Made by a program: the position numbers and the translations under genes | The notes under the pieces: generated by a model | Told to the model about the DNA's origin: nothing | The model's input: only the letters and a program-made list of their open reading frames with translations | Databases searched by the model: none | Shown: positions 26,977-35,879 of the stretch, in pieces | How positions within the stretch are numbered: position 1 is the first letter of the stretch | Layout of the letters: each line of letters starts with the position of its first letter | Assembly: GCA_013298765.1 (NCBI GenBank) | Contig: JAAFJA010000002.1 | Span: 434,001 to 498,000, forward strand | From: Betaproteobacteria bacterium | Lineage (GTDB): Bacteria; Pseudomonadota; Gammaproteobacteria; Burkholderiales; Casimicrobiaceae | DNA: 64,000 nucleotides | Reading direction: 5' to 3'

Positions 26977-27015
26977 GGTTTACTCCTGTAAGAGTTCGCC
27001 GTTGCGCGAATGCGC

Positions 27016-27927
27016 TCAGCGAAGTTTCGGATTCAGCGCGTCACGCAGCCAATCCCCCACCAAATTCACTGACATGACCATCGCTACCAATGCGAGCCCC
27101 GGGAAAAAGGTGAGCCACCATTCGCCCGATAACAAGAAGTTTTGGCCCTCGTTGATTAACGTGCCAAGCGATGGTTGCGTTGGCGGCATACCAACGCCCA
27201 AGAACGAAAGCGTTGCCTCCGTAAGAATCGCGGTGGCGACATTGAGCGTCGCGATCACGAGCACAGGGCCGAGCACGTTTGGCAACACATGCTTCACCAT
27301 GATTCGCCACTTAGAGACGCCGATAACGCGCGCGGCCTGGACATACTCTTTACTTTTCTCGACGAGCGCAGATCCACGCACGGTGCGTGCGTATTGCACC
27401 CATCCGGTGAGGCCAATCGAGAACACGATCACATAAATCGCGAGCGAATCTTGCTGATCACGCGGCAAGAATTGCCGACCTACGCCAGCGAGCAACAGCG
27501 CCACCAAAATCGCCGGGAAAGAAAGCTGGATATCAGCGATTCGCATGATGAAGCTATCAAGTCGTCCGCCAACATAACCCGAGAGCAATCCCAAGGAAAC
27601 GCCCATCACAATCGACATCAAGACAGCGCTCACTGCGACGAGCAGCGAGACGCGCGATCCATACATGATCGTCGACAGAATATCGCGCCCTTGCTGGTCT
27701 GTACCAATCGGGAATGAGGCAACTCCCTCCTTCATCCACGACGGCGGCAAATTCGAGTTAAGAAGAGAAATCTGCGCTAAATCGTACGGATTGTGCGGCG
27801 CAAGTAAGGGCGAGAGCACTGCGCCCAAAATGCAAATGAGCGCGACGATGCTCGCGCCTATCGTGAGCGGTGACTGCTTGAAGCTCCACCAAATATCGCC
27901 ATCAAAAAAGCGTTTCAAAGTATCCAA
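27016..27927 (-). CDS. Dipeptide ABC transporter permease (DppC-type)
   Basis: The 303-residue inner-membrane protein has about six transmembrane segments. An N-terminal OppC leader (SFKQSPLTIGASIVALICIL) and the family block GTDQQGRDILSTIMYGSRVSLLVA are present. The EAA loop is seen as VQAARVIGVSKWRIMVKHVLPNVLGP. It starts with TTG; no better start is visible. It pairs with the DppB-type permease encoded beyond the two amidohydrolase genes. Confidence 0.93.
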   Translation of the reverse strand: MDTLKRFFDGDIWWSFKQSPLTIGASIVALICILGAVLSPLLAPHNPYDLAQISLLNSNLPPSWMKEGVASFPIGTDQQGRDILSTIMYGSRVSLLVAVSAVLMSIVMGVSLGLLSGYVGGRLDSFIMRIADIQLSFPAILVALLLAGVGRQFLPRDQQDSLAIYVIVFSIGLTGWVQYARTVRGSALVEKSKEYVQAARVIGVSKWRIMVKHVLPNVLGPVLVIATLNVATAILTEATLSFLGVGMPPTQPSLGTLINEGQNFLLSGEWWLTFFPGLALVAMVMSVNLVGDWLRDALNPKLR

Positions 27928-27969
27928 GTTGTTATCTCTCTTTTCTATCTCTCCACTCTTCGCTTTTGG

Positions 27970-29148
27970 CTAGAGCGGAAGTCCCCGTTCAATCACTCGC
28001 GAAAAGTAACGAACGCCGTTCGGGATGATGGCGTCGCAAAAGTCGTAGCGTGTATTGTGAAGCGGCACGATCGGCTCGCCAGGCGCGCCTTGTCCAATCA
28101 CTGAAAAGCAACCGGGCCGCATCTGAAGCATGTAGGCGAAATCCTCGCCGCCCATCGAAGGCGTGTAATTCGAATCACAATTCGCCTCGCCCCAAATTTC
28201 ACTCGCTACGGAATGTGCAAATTCGACTTCGGCTTTTGAATTGATCACGGGAGGATAGCCGCGCTTGAACACGAACTCGCCCGTCGCGCGATGCGCAGCA
28301 CAAATACCGTGGACCATTTCACCAAGGCGCGCTTCAATCAAGTCTTGCGTGTTCGGATCATAGGTGCGCACGGTGCCCGTGAGTTTGACCAAATCGGGGA
28401 TGACGTTGTTGGCAGGCAAGTTCCCGCCTTCTACTGCACTAATGCCGACCACTGCGGTATCGAGTGGGCTTACGTTGCGCGACACAATCGTTTGCGTCGC
28501 AAGGATGATGTTTGCCGCAACAACTATCGGGTCACACACGAGATGCGGGCGTGCAGCGTGGCCGCCACGACCGTTAATAGTGATTGAGAACGAATCGGCA
28601 GAGGCCATGAACGGCCCGACGCGCGTGCCCCACTTCCCCAGATCGAGATCAGGGCGATTGTGTACGCCAAAGACTTGTTTGCAATCAAAGCGATCAAACA
28701 AGCCTTCCAAGCACATCTTCTCACCCCCACCGCCGCCTTCCTCTGCGGGCTGGAAAATAACGTGAACGGTTCCAGCGAAATTGCGCGTCTCGGCCAAATA
28801 CTTTGAGGCGCCGAGCAACATGGTCGTGTGGCCATCATGACCGCACGCGTGCATCGTCTTCGCGCGTTTCGATGCATGAAAAAATGAGTTTTTCTCTTGC
28901 ATCGGCAACGCGTCCATATCGGCGCGTAGACCAATCGCGTCGCCGCCGCGTTTGCCGCGAATCACACCAACCACGCCAGTTTTTGCCATCCCGGTGTGAA
29001 CCTCGTCCACACCGTAGTTTTTCAACTTCTCGATCACCAACGCGGAGGTGCGCAACTCTTCGAAACCGAGTTCAGGATTGGCATGGATATCGCGCCGAAT
29101 GCCAATCAGCTCATCAACGAATGACTGCGGGAGATCGTTGAGCTTCAT
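27970..29148 (-). CDS. M20D family amidohydrolase, copy 1
   Basis: The 392-residue enzyme resembles hippurate hydrolases and N-acyl-amino-acid amidohydrolases of the M20D peptidase family. Metal-site motifs are MHACGHDGHTTMLLGA, FQPAEEGGGGG, VFGVHNRPDLDLG and a C-terminal LHNTRYDF. Its ATG overlaps the stop of copy 2 as ATGA. Position inside a peptide transporter operon suggests it splits the imported N-acylated or amide-linked compound in the cytoplasm; there is no signal peptide. Confidence 0.92.
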   Translation of the reverse strand: MKLNDLPQSFVDELIGIRRDIHANPELGFEELRTSALVIEKLKNYGVDEVHTGMAKTGVVGVIRGKRGGDAIGLRADMDALPMQEKNSFFHASKRAKTMHACGHDGHTTMLLGASKYLAETRNFAGTVHVIFQPAEEGGGGGEKMCLEGLFDRFDCKQVFGVHNRPDLDLGKWGTRVGPFMASADSFSITINGRGGHAARPHLVCDPIVVAANIILATQTIVSRNVSPLDTAVVGISAVEGGNLPANNVIPDLVKLTGTVRTYDPNTQDLIEARLGEMVHGICAAHRATGEFVFKRGYPPVINSKAEVEFAHSVASEIWGEANCDSNYTPSMGGEDFAYMLQMRPGCFSVIGQGAPGEPIVPLHNTRYDFCDAIIPNGVRYFSRVIERGLPL

Positions 29149-30338
29149 GCCAGTGCGAGCTCTTTCTCAGCAATTGCAGCGAGCAAACCAGCGCCCGTTG
29201 GGATGATGCGATCATCGAAGTCATAGCAAGGATGATGAAGCCCGAAGCTCGTTTCCGACTGAATGCCGACCCAAATGTAGGCGCCAGGAATAGCCTCAAG
29301 GAAAAATGCAAAATCTTCACCGCCGGTGTTCGGGAAGATTTCGGTCACAACGTTATCGTGACCGAACACCTCACGCCCGACCTCGGCGGCCAGCGCCGCT
29401 TCACGCGGATGGTTAATCGTGGCCGGGTAGCCACGACGAATGTTGATCGTACCCTTAGCCCCAAACGCAGCGGCAGTTGTTTCCACAATCTGCTGCATCC
29501 GCTCAAACACGCTCGCCTGAGTTTCTTTGCGGTAAGTGCGAATGGTGCCGACCATTTTTACTTCGCGCGGCACAACGTTGTAGGTTGTCATCTTGCCGCC
29601 TTCGATCGCACAGACCGACACCACCACCGAATCGGCCGGGTCTACGTTGCGGGAGGCAATGGTCTGCAACGCGGTGATCACGTGCGACGCAGCGACAATC
29701 GGGTCACATACAAACTGCGGCATGCCCCCATGGCCGCCTTTGCCTTCGATCACAATCTCAAACTGATCGGCCGCAGCCATCATCGCACCATTGCGCACCG
29801 CCATTTTCCCCAGCGGCACCCACGGCACATTGTGTAAGCCGTAAATGGTTTTCATCGGAAAGCGGGTGAATAGGCCATCATCCATCATCGCCTTTGCACC
29901 CGCCGCGCCTTCTTCGGCAGGTTGGAACACGCCGTAGACCGTGCCGGCAAAGTTACGAGTTTTCGCGAGATATCGCATTGCGCCGAGCAACATCGTCGTG
30001 TGACCATCATGGCCGCAGGCGTGCATGAAGCCTTTGTTCTTCGAGGCCCAAGGAATACTTGTTTCCTCATTCATCGCAAGGCAATCCATGTCGGCGCGCA
30101 AGCCAACTGCGGCGCGACTTTCGCCCAAGTTTCCTCGAACGACTGCGACCACACCGGTGCCGCCGATACCGGTGTGAACCTCGTCTACACCGTAGGCTTT
30201 GAGCCGCTCAACGACGAGCGCCGCAGTACGGTGCTCTTTGTAGGCGTGCTCAGGATTGGAATGAATGTCGCGTCGAATTTCAGTGAGTTCGCCGTGATAT
30301 TCACGAATCGCGTCAGCGACTTTATTCGGGTTGTACAT
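29145..30338 (-). CDS. M20D family amidohydrolase, copy 2
   Basis: This 397-residue paralog of the adjacent enzyme has the same metal-site blocks: MHACGHDGHTTMLLGA, FQPAEEGAAGA, IYGLHNVPWVPLG and LHHPCYDFDD. The two proteins align along most of their length but differ in the lid domain and around TSIPWASKNKG, so this is a diverged tandem duplication rather than a recent copy. It is transcribed just after dppB and before copy 1. A different but related substrate for each copy is plausible. Confidence 0.92.
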   Translation of the reverse strand: MYNPNKVADAIREYHGELTEIRRDIHSNPEHAYKEHRTAALVVERLKAYGVDEVHTGIGGTGVVAVVRGNLGESRAAVGLRADMDCLAMNEETSIPWASKNKGFMHACGHDGHTTMLLGAMRYLAKTRNFAGTVYGVFQPAEEGAAGAKAMMDDGLFTRFPMKTIYGLHNVPWVPLGKMAVRNGAMMAAADQFEIVIEGKGGHGGMPQFVCDPIVAASHVITALQTIASRNVDPADSVVVSVCAIEGGKMTTYNVVPREVKMVGTIRTYRKETQASVFERMQQIVETTAAAFGAKGTINIRRGYPATINHPREAALAAEVGREVFGHDNVVTEIFPNTGGEDFAFFLEAIPGAYIWVGIQSETSFGLHHPCYDFDDRIIPTGAGLLAAIAEKELALA

Positions 30339-30368
30339 CTGAATTTCCGATCAAAGTAGTTGCGATGA

Positions 30369-31352
30369 CTAGTGTGCGCTGCCTGATCGTTCAATACGCA
30401 AACGCGGATCGACCAAGTAGTACAGCAAATCGACGATGAGATTAATGGTGACAAAAATCAAAGCGATCATTACGAGATACGCTGCCATCACTGGAATGTC
30501 GGCGGCTTGGACGGATTGAATAAACAAGAAGCCCATGCCAGGCCACTGGAATACCGTTTCAGTGACGATTGCGAAAGCGATGATCGCGCCGAGCTGCAGG
30601 CCTGCGATCGTGATCACCGGAACGAGCGTGTTCTTCAGTGCATGCCCGAAATGCACTGCGCGGTTGCTAAGACCGCGAGCGCGCGCAAACTTGATGTAAT
30701 CGGTGCGCAGCACTTCAAGCATTTCCGAGCGAACGAGGCGCATGATGAGCGTCATCGTGCCGAGCGAGAGCGTGATCGACGGCAGGATCAGCGCCTTCAG
30801 TCCGTCTTTATTGAAGAGCCCGGTGCTCCACCAACCGAGCTGTGTCACCTCGCCGCGCGAATACGAAGGCAGCCACTGCAGGGTGACCGCGAATACGTAA
30901 ATGAGCAGAATGCCGATAAGAAACGTGGGCAGCGACACGCCAATCAAAGACACCGTCAGCAAGACCTGAGAAAAATACCCTCGTCGCCTGAGCGCCGTGT
31001 ACACGCCCATCACCAAACCCAGAAAAAGCGCGAGCGCAGCTGCACAGAATGCGAGCTCAAGCGTTGCGGGAAGACGCTCTTTAATCAGCGTGGAGACTGG
31101 ACGAGCTTGCCGAAGCGACAGTCCAAATTCCCCCTGAACGGCGTTACCCACGAAACGCGCGTACTGAATGTAGAACGGCTGGTCGAGACCGAGATCCCGG
31201 CGCAGTTCTTCGCGCTGCTCCGGTGTCGCGTCTTGCCCGAGCATGAGGTTGACCGGGTCGCCGACGTAGTTGAAAAGCGAGAAGGCGACGAGGCCAACGG
31301 CCAGCATGACCAAAACGGCCTGAAATAGTCGGCGCAGGATGAACGCGAGCAT
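30369..31352 (-). CDS. Dipeptide ABC transporter permease (DppB-type)
   Basis: The 327-residue permease has the OppB/DppB start LAFILRRLFQAVLVMLAVGL and about six transmembrane segments. Family blocks are GDPVNLMLGQDATPEQREEL, PTFLIGILLIYVFAV and the EAA loop RARGLSNRAVHFGHALKNTLVPVIT. The ATG giving MLAFIL is chosen; an upstream frame extension has no support. It is the first gene of the operon in this window. No gene for a substrate-binding protein precedes it, since rlmB follows 125 bp away. Confidence 0.93.
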   Translation of the reverse strand: MLAFILRRLFQAVLVMLAVGLVAFSLFNYVGDPVNLMLGQDATPEQREELRRDLGLDQPFYIQYARFVGNAVQGEFGLSLRQARPVSTLIKERLPATLELAFCAAALALFLGLVMGVYTALRRRGYFSQVLLTVSLIGVSLPTFLIGILLIYVFAVTLQWLPSYSRGEVTQLGWWSTGLFNKDGLKALILPSITLSLGTMTLIMRLVRSEMLEVLRTDYIKFARARGLSNRAVHFGHALKNTLVPVITIAGLQLGAIIAFAIVTETVFQWPGMGFLFIQSVQAADIPVMAAYLVMIALIFVTINLIVDLLYYLVDPRLRIERSGSAH

Positions 31353-31476
31353 GAAGAAGTGAACGTAAACGTAAACCGAAGATGATACCCTGCTGCTAAG
31401 CAACAATCGTGCTTAATCACCCTTAGTTGCGCAGCTTGTAGGTGCTCTTTATTTTTGATCGATTGCCATGCCGCAA

Positions 31477-32238
31477 TTAGCGCGAAGCATTGCGCGCCGC
31501 TTGTGTGGCAAAGAGGCAAACCGCAGTTGCATTAGAAACATTGAGGCTCTCGACCGCGCCCTGCATCGGGATCGCCACCAGCGCATCACACTTCTCGCGC
31601 GTTAATCGACGCAACCCGCGCCCCTCATTACCGAGTACCCACGCCAGCGGACCATCGAGGCGCGTGTTGAAGAGCGTTGCGTCAGTTTCCATTTCGGCAC
31701 CTAGCACCCAGACCCCAGATTTTTTAAGTGTCTCAATGCATTGTGAGAGATTGACGACTTCGCAAAGCGGGGTGGTTTCGGTAGCGCCACTCGCGGCTTT
31801 CATCGCGACCGCAGAAAGCGGCGCTGAACCATGTTTGGGCACGATCACGGCATCTGCGCCGAATGCGTCAGCCGAGCGAATGCACGCGCCAAGGTTGTGC
31901 GGGTCTTGCACCTGATCGAGTAGCAAAAAGAGCGGAGCCGCACCACCGTTTGCGTGGCGCGCTTGCGCGGCGGCGAGAATCTGATCGAAGTCAGCGACGC
32001 TCGCCTCTGCTTCCACCAGCGCGACAACGCCCTGATGCTCGTCCGATTGGGCAAGCGCCTTCAGCCGCGCGGGCGGCACGCGTTCGATTTCGATCCCAGC
32101 GCGCGTCGCCGCTTGGTCTAGACGTTGCATCCGTGGATCGTCGCGCTCGGAACTGGTGTAGACCTCAACAACCGTGCCCGGCCGACGCTCGAGGCGGGCA
32201 TTAACCGCGTGGAATCCAATGATGCGAGAAAGTTTCAT
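31477..32238 (-). CDS. rlmB: 23S rRNA 2'-O-methyltransferase (G2251) RlmB
   Basis: The 253-residue SPOUT methyltransferase has the N-terminal L30e-like substrate domain starting RIIGFHAVNARLERRP and the three trefoil-knot motifs: LLDQVQDPHNLGACIRSADAFG, WVLGNEGRGLRRLTRE and IPMQGAVESLNVSNATAVCLF. The family methylates the ribose of G2251 in the 23S P loop. Normally rnr precedes rlmB; here tRNA-Thr lies upstream instead, divergently oriented. Confidence 0.95.
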   Translation of the reverse strand: MKLSRIIGFHAVNARLERRPGTVVEVYTSSERDDPRMQRLDQAATRAGIEIERVPPARLKALAQSDEHQGVVALVEAEASVADFDQILAAAQARHANGGAAPLFLLLDQVQDPHNLGACIRSADAFGADAVIVPKHGSAPLSAVAMKAASGATETTPLCEVVNLSQCIETLKKSGVWVLGAEMETDATLFNTRLDGPLAWVLGNEGRGLRRLTREKCDALVAIPMQGAVESLNVSNATAVCLFATQAARNASR

Positions 32239-32332
32239 GGCATAATTATGGGCTAGGTTGATGCAGGCGCTTCGCGCTCAGCAATCACCATGTCGAAGCC
32301 CCTCGAAAATCGTTCGAGCGCGGCAACGAAAA

Positions 32333-32408
32333 GCCGATGTAGCTCAGTTGGTAGAGCAGCGCATTCGTAATGCGAAGGTCGTCAGTTCGATTCCGATCAT
32401 CGGCACCA
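32333..32408 (+). tRNA. tRNA-Thr(CGT)
   Basis: A 76-base cloverleaf with encoded CCA. The acceptor stem GCCGATG pairs with CATCGGC. The D arm contains GCTCAGTTGGTAGAGC. The anticodon loop is TTCGTAA with anticodon CGT, and the T loop is TTCGATT. It closely resembles known threonine CGT tRNAs. The T stem GTCAG/CCGAT has one A-C mismatch, which is unusual but tolerable. The anticodon stem is strong for four pairs only. Confidence 0.95.
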
Positions 32409-32604
32409 CACTCCCCCTCTAAAAACGCGAGCTTCTGCTGTAAATCTGCGGCAGAGGCGTGTCGTCGGGTCGTGTGTGCGCTAGGCCCGCGTCGAGGCCA
32501 AGCCCTCACGGTTGGAGAGAACGTCGAGCCAAGTTGCGCGAGCAAGATGCCTTACTCCCGCAAGAGCGCTTGGCATCTGGCTACGCTTAGATAAGGGCAA
32601 GCGA

Positions 32605-32624
32605 GCGAAAACAATTGTTTTCGC
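32605..32624 (-). terminator. Perfect 20-bp palindrome downstream of rluB, possible terminator
   Basis: GCGAAAACAATTGTTTTCGC is a perfect palindrome 8 bp beyond the rluB stop. It could fold as an 8-bp hairpin with an AATT loop whose arms include short A and T runs, making a weak bidirectional terminator. Alternatively it could be a protein-binding site. The 200 bp between it and tRNA-Thr hold no other feature I can support. Confidence 0.4.
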
Positions 32625-32632
32625 CCAGTAAA

Positions 32633-35032
32633 CTAACCCGCATCCGCTTCCGACGAAACAGGACTTGGCGCGCTATTGTCGCCGGCTTGGGCGTCTTTGG
32701 GTCCGCGCCCACGACCGCCGCGCCGCTGGTTGCGACGCCCGCGCCCGCGAGGACGATTTTCTGCGTTTGGGTTTGTCGGGAAGCTGCTCTCTCCCGCCAA
32801 TGCGACTGACGCGCCGCCTTGCGGTGGCGCCCCTTCCACGCCGCCCGCCTCACGCGGGCCACGTCCTCGGCGATTTCGATTACGTCCATTGCGTGGACCG
32901 CCGTTCGGGTTGGAGTTGGCGTTTGCGTTTGCGTTGGCCGCGACGTTGCCGTTTACATCACCGCCACGAGGCGTGCTGCGCCCCTGGCCGCGACGGTTAC
33001 GCTGCTGCCGTGGCCTTCCGTCGCCGCCCGCTGCCCCCGCCGAGCCCCCGATCGGCGCAACGTTGATGCGGTTGCCCTCTTCGTCAAACTCCGGCGGCGC
33101 GCTTCCTGCGCCATTGCGCCCTCGACGAAGGTTCGGGCCGCGGCCGGCGCGGAAGTTCGGATCAACGTTACCGTTCACCTCACCACCACGGCCGCGTTTG
33201 GCGCGGTTTGGTCCGCGTCGTCCGAGCGTCGAACTGGTCGCATCAGCGCCACCAAACCCCGGAAACTGCTGTTGTTGCATCGAAGGCTGCGCGCCAAACC
33301 CTGCGCCGCCGCGTTGACTGCGCCCCCGACCATTGCGATCAGCGCGCGCGCCGGGCATTGCGCCGACATTGGCGGGCGCGCCGTTCCAAATAGCTTCGTG
33401 CTCAGTGGCCGAGCGCATCGGCCCAACGGGGCCTTGCGGCAGCTTCCCGCGAGCGCCACCAAAGCGCGCTGCTTTCTCGAGCTTTTTGCGCGAACGCAGC
33501 CCGACCGCTTCGAGCACGTTAAACGTATCGTTTTCGTCGAGCAGTTTGTACTGTCCACGCTTGAGCCACGACGGCATATTGACCACGCCGTAGCGCGTGC
33601 GAATCAAGCGGCTCACCGTCAAGCCGAGAAATTCGAACATGCGGCGCACTTCGCGATTGCGACCTTCGTTGATGGTGATGCGATACCAATGGTTAGCGCC
33701 GTCGCTATCGCGATCAATTCGATCAAGCGAGAGCACGCGCGCTGGCCCATCATCGAGCTCGATACCGTCGATCAATTGATCTTCTTGCTCTGGGGTGAGC
33801 TCACCCAAAACCCTCACCGAGTATTCACGAATGATCTCGTAGCGCGGATGCATCATCCGGTTAGCGAGCTCTCCGTAGGTGGTGAAAAGCAGCAAGCCTT
33901 CGGTATTGAAGTCAAGTCGCCCCATCGCGATCCACTTGCCGTGATCGGGTTTTGGCAGGCGATCAAACACCGTGTCGCGTGCCTCGGGATCATCGCGGCT
34001 CACGATCTCGCCAGACGGCTTGTGATAGATCAAGATACGCGGGTTGTCGTCGCCCAGCTTGATGCTGACTTTACGGCGCTTCACGTAAACGCGATCACGC
34101 TCGCTCACCACTTGACCCACGTGCGCGCGTTCGCCGTTTACTTCGACTTCACCAGACTCGATCAGCGATTCCATCTCGCGGCGCGATCCAAGCCCTTGTT
34201 GAGCAAGCACTTTGTGAAGCCGCTCGCCATCACCTGCCGCGTCAGCCATTGGTTCGCCCGAGGCATCCAGCGCAACCGCTCCGTCCTCAGCAGCCGCGCT
34301 CTTGCGCGCCGCGCGAATGGCACGCGCTTCATCGCTGCGAACCCGGTTTCGATTTCGATTGCGATTGCGGCGCGCCGAGGTGTCCATCGGGCGATTCGGA
34401 TCGCCAAACGCACCCGGGTTGGGTGAGCCTCCGTCTGAATCAGCAAGCTCTGAGCCGCTTACGAAGTTTTCATTGGGGCTAGCGTCAGAATTCGACTGAA
34501 CTCTATTTTGTATTTCTTCACCTGCTTGCCCCGATTCGTCTTGGGGTACATTAATTGAGCCACTATCTTTACTTTCGTCGCTGCGCGGAGCCACAAACCC
34601 CTCAGGACGTTCAGCTTTACCACCACGGCGCGATCGCCGCATGCCCCGCGCGCGTCGCTCGCCCACGTGAGCGCGCTCGCCGGAGTCATCGCTAGGCGCG
34701 CCCATCGGCACTGCAGCGCCCTCGATCGATACGCTAGCTTCGCCGTGTGTTGGCTGTGCCGCGACCGCTCCAAGGTTTGCGCCCTGTTCGATCACGCCAC
34801 CGGTAGGCGTAGCAACAGCGGGCACGCCGCCTGCGGCCGCCGGATTCGCACCACGCGGCGCACGCGGTGGGCGCGGTGGGCGTGGCGTGCGGGGGCCACG
34901 ATTGCCGGGATTTGCGCCTTGCTTGACCTGAAGTTTTTGCTTTTTGGCCCAAGCCGGATCAACGTTTCCGTTGACATCGCCAGGCTCGTGATCATCGAAA
35001 TCGGTATCACTCATCGGTGGGATTTCATTCAT
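32633..35032 (-). CDS. rluB: 23S rRNA pseudouridine synthase RluB with large disordered extensions
   Basis: In this 799-residue protein the enzyme core spans about residues 265-510: an S4 RNA-binding domain (ERLHKVLAQQGLGSRREME) and the synthase domain with catalytic Asp in MGRLDFNTEGLLLFT. RluB makes pseudouridine in helix 89 of 23S rRNA. The N-terminal 260 and C-terminal 290 residues are low-complexity, rich in Gly, Arg, Asn and Pro. VNGNV occurs three times (near 19, 650 and 710). Codons near 160-195 are AT-rich and include a copy of the dispersed element. It follows scpA-scpB, a common order. Confidence 0.92.
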   Translation of the reverse strand: MNEIPPMSDTDFDDHEPGDVNGNVDPAWAKKQKLQVKQGANPGNRGPRTPRPPRPPRAPRGANPAAAGGVPAVATPTGGVIEQGANLGAVAAQPTHGEASVSIEGAAVPMGAPSDDSGERAHVGERRARGMRRSRRGGKAERPEGFVAPRSDESKDSGSINVPQDESGQAGEEIQNRVQSNSDASPNENFVSGSELADSDGGSPNPGAFGDPNRPMDTSARRNRNRNRNRVRSDEARAIRAARKSAAAEDGAVALDASGEPMADAAGDGERLHKVLAQQGLGSRREMESLIESGEVEVNGERAHVGQVVSERDRVYVKRRKVSIKLGDDNPRILIYHKPSGEIVSRDDPEARDTVFDRLPKPDHGKWIAMGRLDFNTEGLLLFTTYGELANRMMHPRYEIIREYSVRVLGELTPEQEDQLIDGIELDDGPARVLSLDRIDRDSDGANHWYRITINEGRNREVRRMFEFLGLTVSRLIRTRYGVVNMPSWLKRGQYKLLDENDTFNVLEAVGLRSRKKLEKAARFGGARGKLPQGPVGPMRSATEHEAIWNGAPANVGAMPGARADRNGRGRSQRGGAGFGAQPSMQQQQFPGFGGADATSSTLGRRGPNRAKRGRGGEVNGNVDPNFRAGRGPNLRRGRNGAGSAPPEFDEEGNRINVAPIGGSAGAAGGDGRPRQQRNRRGQGRSTPRGGDVNGNVAANANANANSNPNGGPRNGRNRNRRGRGPREAGGVEGAPPQGGASVALAGESSFPTNPNAENRPRGRGRRNQRRGGRGRGPKDAQAGDNSAPSPVSSEADAG
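34472..34549 (+). repeat. Dispersed paired-motif element inside rluB (copy F)
   Basis: ATTGGGGCTAG lies at 34472-34482 and CCCGATTCGTCTTGGGGTA at 34530-34548, same direction, with GGGG cores 68 bp apart. This matches the 66-68 bp spacing of copies A, B and C. It sits within an AT-rich patch of the rluB coding sequence, in the disordered N-terminal region, and is translated in frame. It may be an insertion tolerated by the low-complexity segment, or a coincidence. Confidence 0.45.
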
Positions 35033-35035
35033 GGA

Positions 35036-35836
35036 TTAGTGGACCGTTCCGGTAGAGGGTTGTACGAGCGCATTGCTGCTGCCAGGTGCATCTGCGGCTT
35101 CAAATAAGCCAGCGTCGGCGGTGTCAAGGCGGGGCGCATTGGGTGCGCCGTCTACGGCGAATTCGGTCGCCGTTTCGGCATCGATTCGCGCTTGATGGGG
35201 ATAAACGGGCTCCTGCGGCACTTCGGGGATCTCGAGCGCGGGATGCGCATCGAGCTCGGCGAGCGGCGGCAGTTCGGCCAAAGAGCGCAAGTTCAGGTCA
35301 TTCAAAAATTGCTTGGTTGTGGCGTAGAGCGCCGGGCGCCCTGGAGTGTCTTTGTGGCCAATGGTTTCAACCCAGCCACGATCTTCGAGCGCCTTCAGAA
35401 TGTTGCTCGAAACGGCCACACCGCGAATCGCCTCGATCTCGCCCCGTGTAGCCGGTTGGCGGTAAGCAATGATCGCGAGCGTCTCCATCACGGCACGCGA
35501 ATACTTTGGCGGCTTTTCAGGGGCGAGCCGATCCAGATGCATTTGCATCTCTGCTTTGGTTTGAAAGCGGTAGCCGCTTGCCACCTGAATGAGCTCGCAA
35601 CTTGCGCGCTCTTTCCATTCCGCGCCAAGATCAGCCAGCAGCAGGCGCACCGTCTCGGTTGGCACGGGCGGGTCAAATACTTTTACGATTTCTTCAAGGG
35701 GAAGCGGTTCACGTGCGGAAAGCAGCACGGCCTCGAGTACGCGTTTAGCGTGAGTGAGTTCGTCCAACGATGGCTCTCGATTTTGCGGTTGGAAAGCAAC
35801 ACAAGCTGCGGTTGCGAGCAGCCCTCGCGACAACAA
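35036..35836 (-). CDS. scpB: Segregation and condensation protein B
   Basis: ScpB forms tandem winged-helix dimers that bind ScpA and regulate the SMC condensin. Core motifs are KRVLEAVLLSAREPLPLEEIVKVF, VMETLAIIAYRQPATRGEIEAIRGV and DRGWVETIGHKDTPGRPALYATT. About 80 acidic, Pro-rich residues follow. The start is uncertain: no ATG precedes the conserved core in frame. A TTG at this coordinate gives 266 residues, and another TTG at 35767 would begin just before the core. It lies 43 bp after scpA and 3 bp before rluB. Confidence 0.92.
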   Translation of the reverse strand: MLSRGLLATAACVAFQPQNREPSLDELTHAKRVLEAVLLSAREPLPLEEIVKVFDPPVPTETVRLLLADLGAEWKERASCELIQVASGYRFQTKAEMQMHLDRLAPEKPPKYSRAVMETLAIIAYRQPATRGEIEAIRGVAVSSNILKALEDRGWVETIGHKDTPGRPALYATTKQFLNDLNLRSLAELPPLAELDAHPALEIPEVPQEPVYPHQARIDAETATEFAVDGAPNAPRLDTADAGLFEAADAPGSSNALVQPSTGTVH

Positions 35837-35879
35837 TCCATGTGCGTCGCGCCGAAGAAGCGTTGTATCGATCTACGAC

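Noticed and set aside
32250-32256. GGGCTAG near the rlmB start as a further element copy
   Set aside because: Flanks share AATTATGGGCT with copy B, but there is no partner, and the site could be part of the rlmB promoter.
32819-34426. Long open frame (about 535 codons) on the plus strand opposite rluB
   Set aside because: It is antisense to a gene with clear S4 and synthase motifs; the low-complexity GC-rich codons of rluB keep the opposite frame open. No ribosome-binding site or domain.
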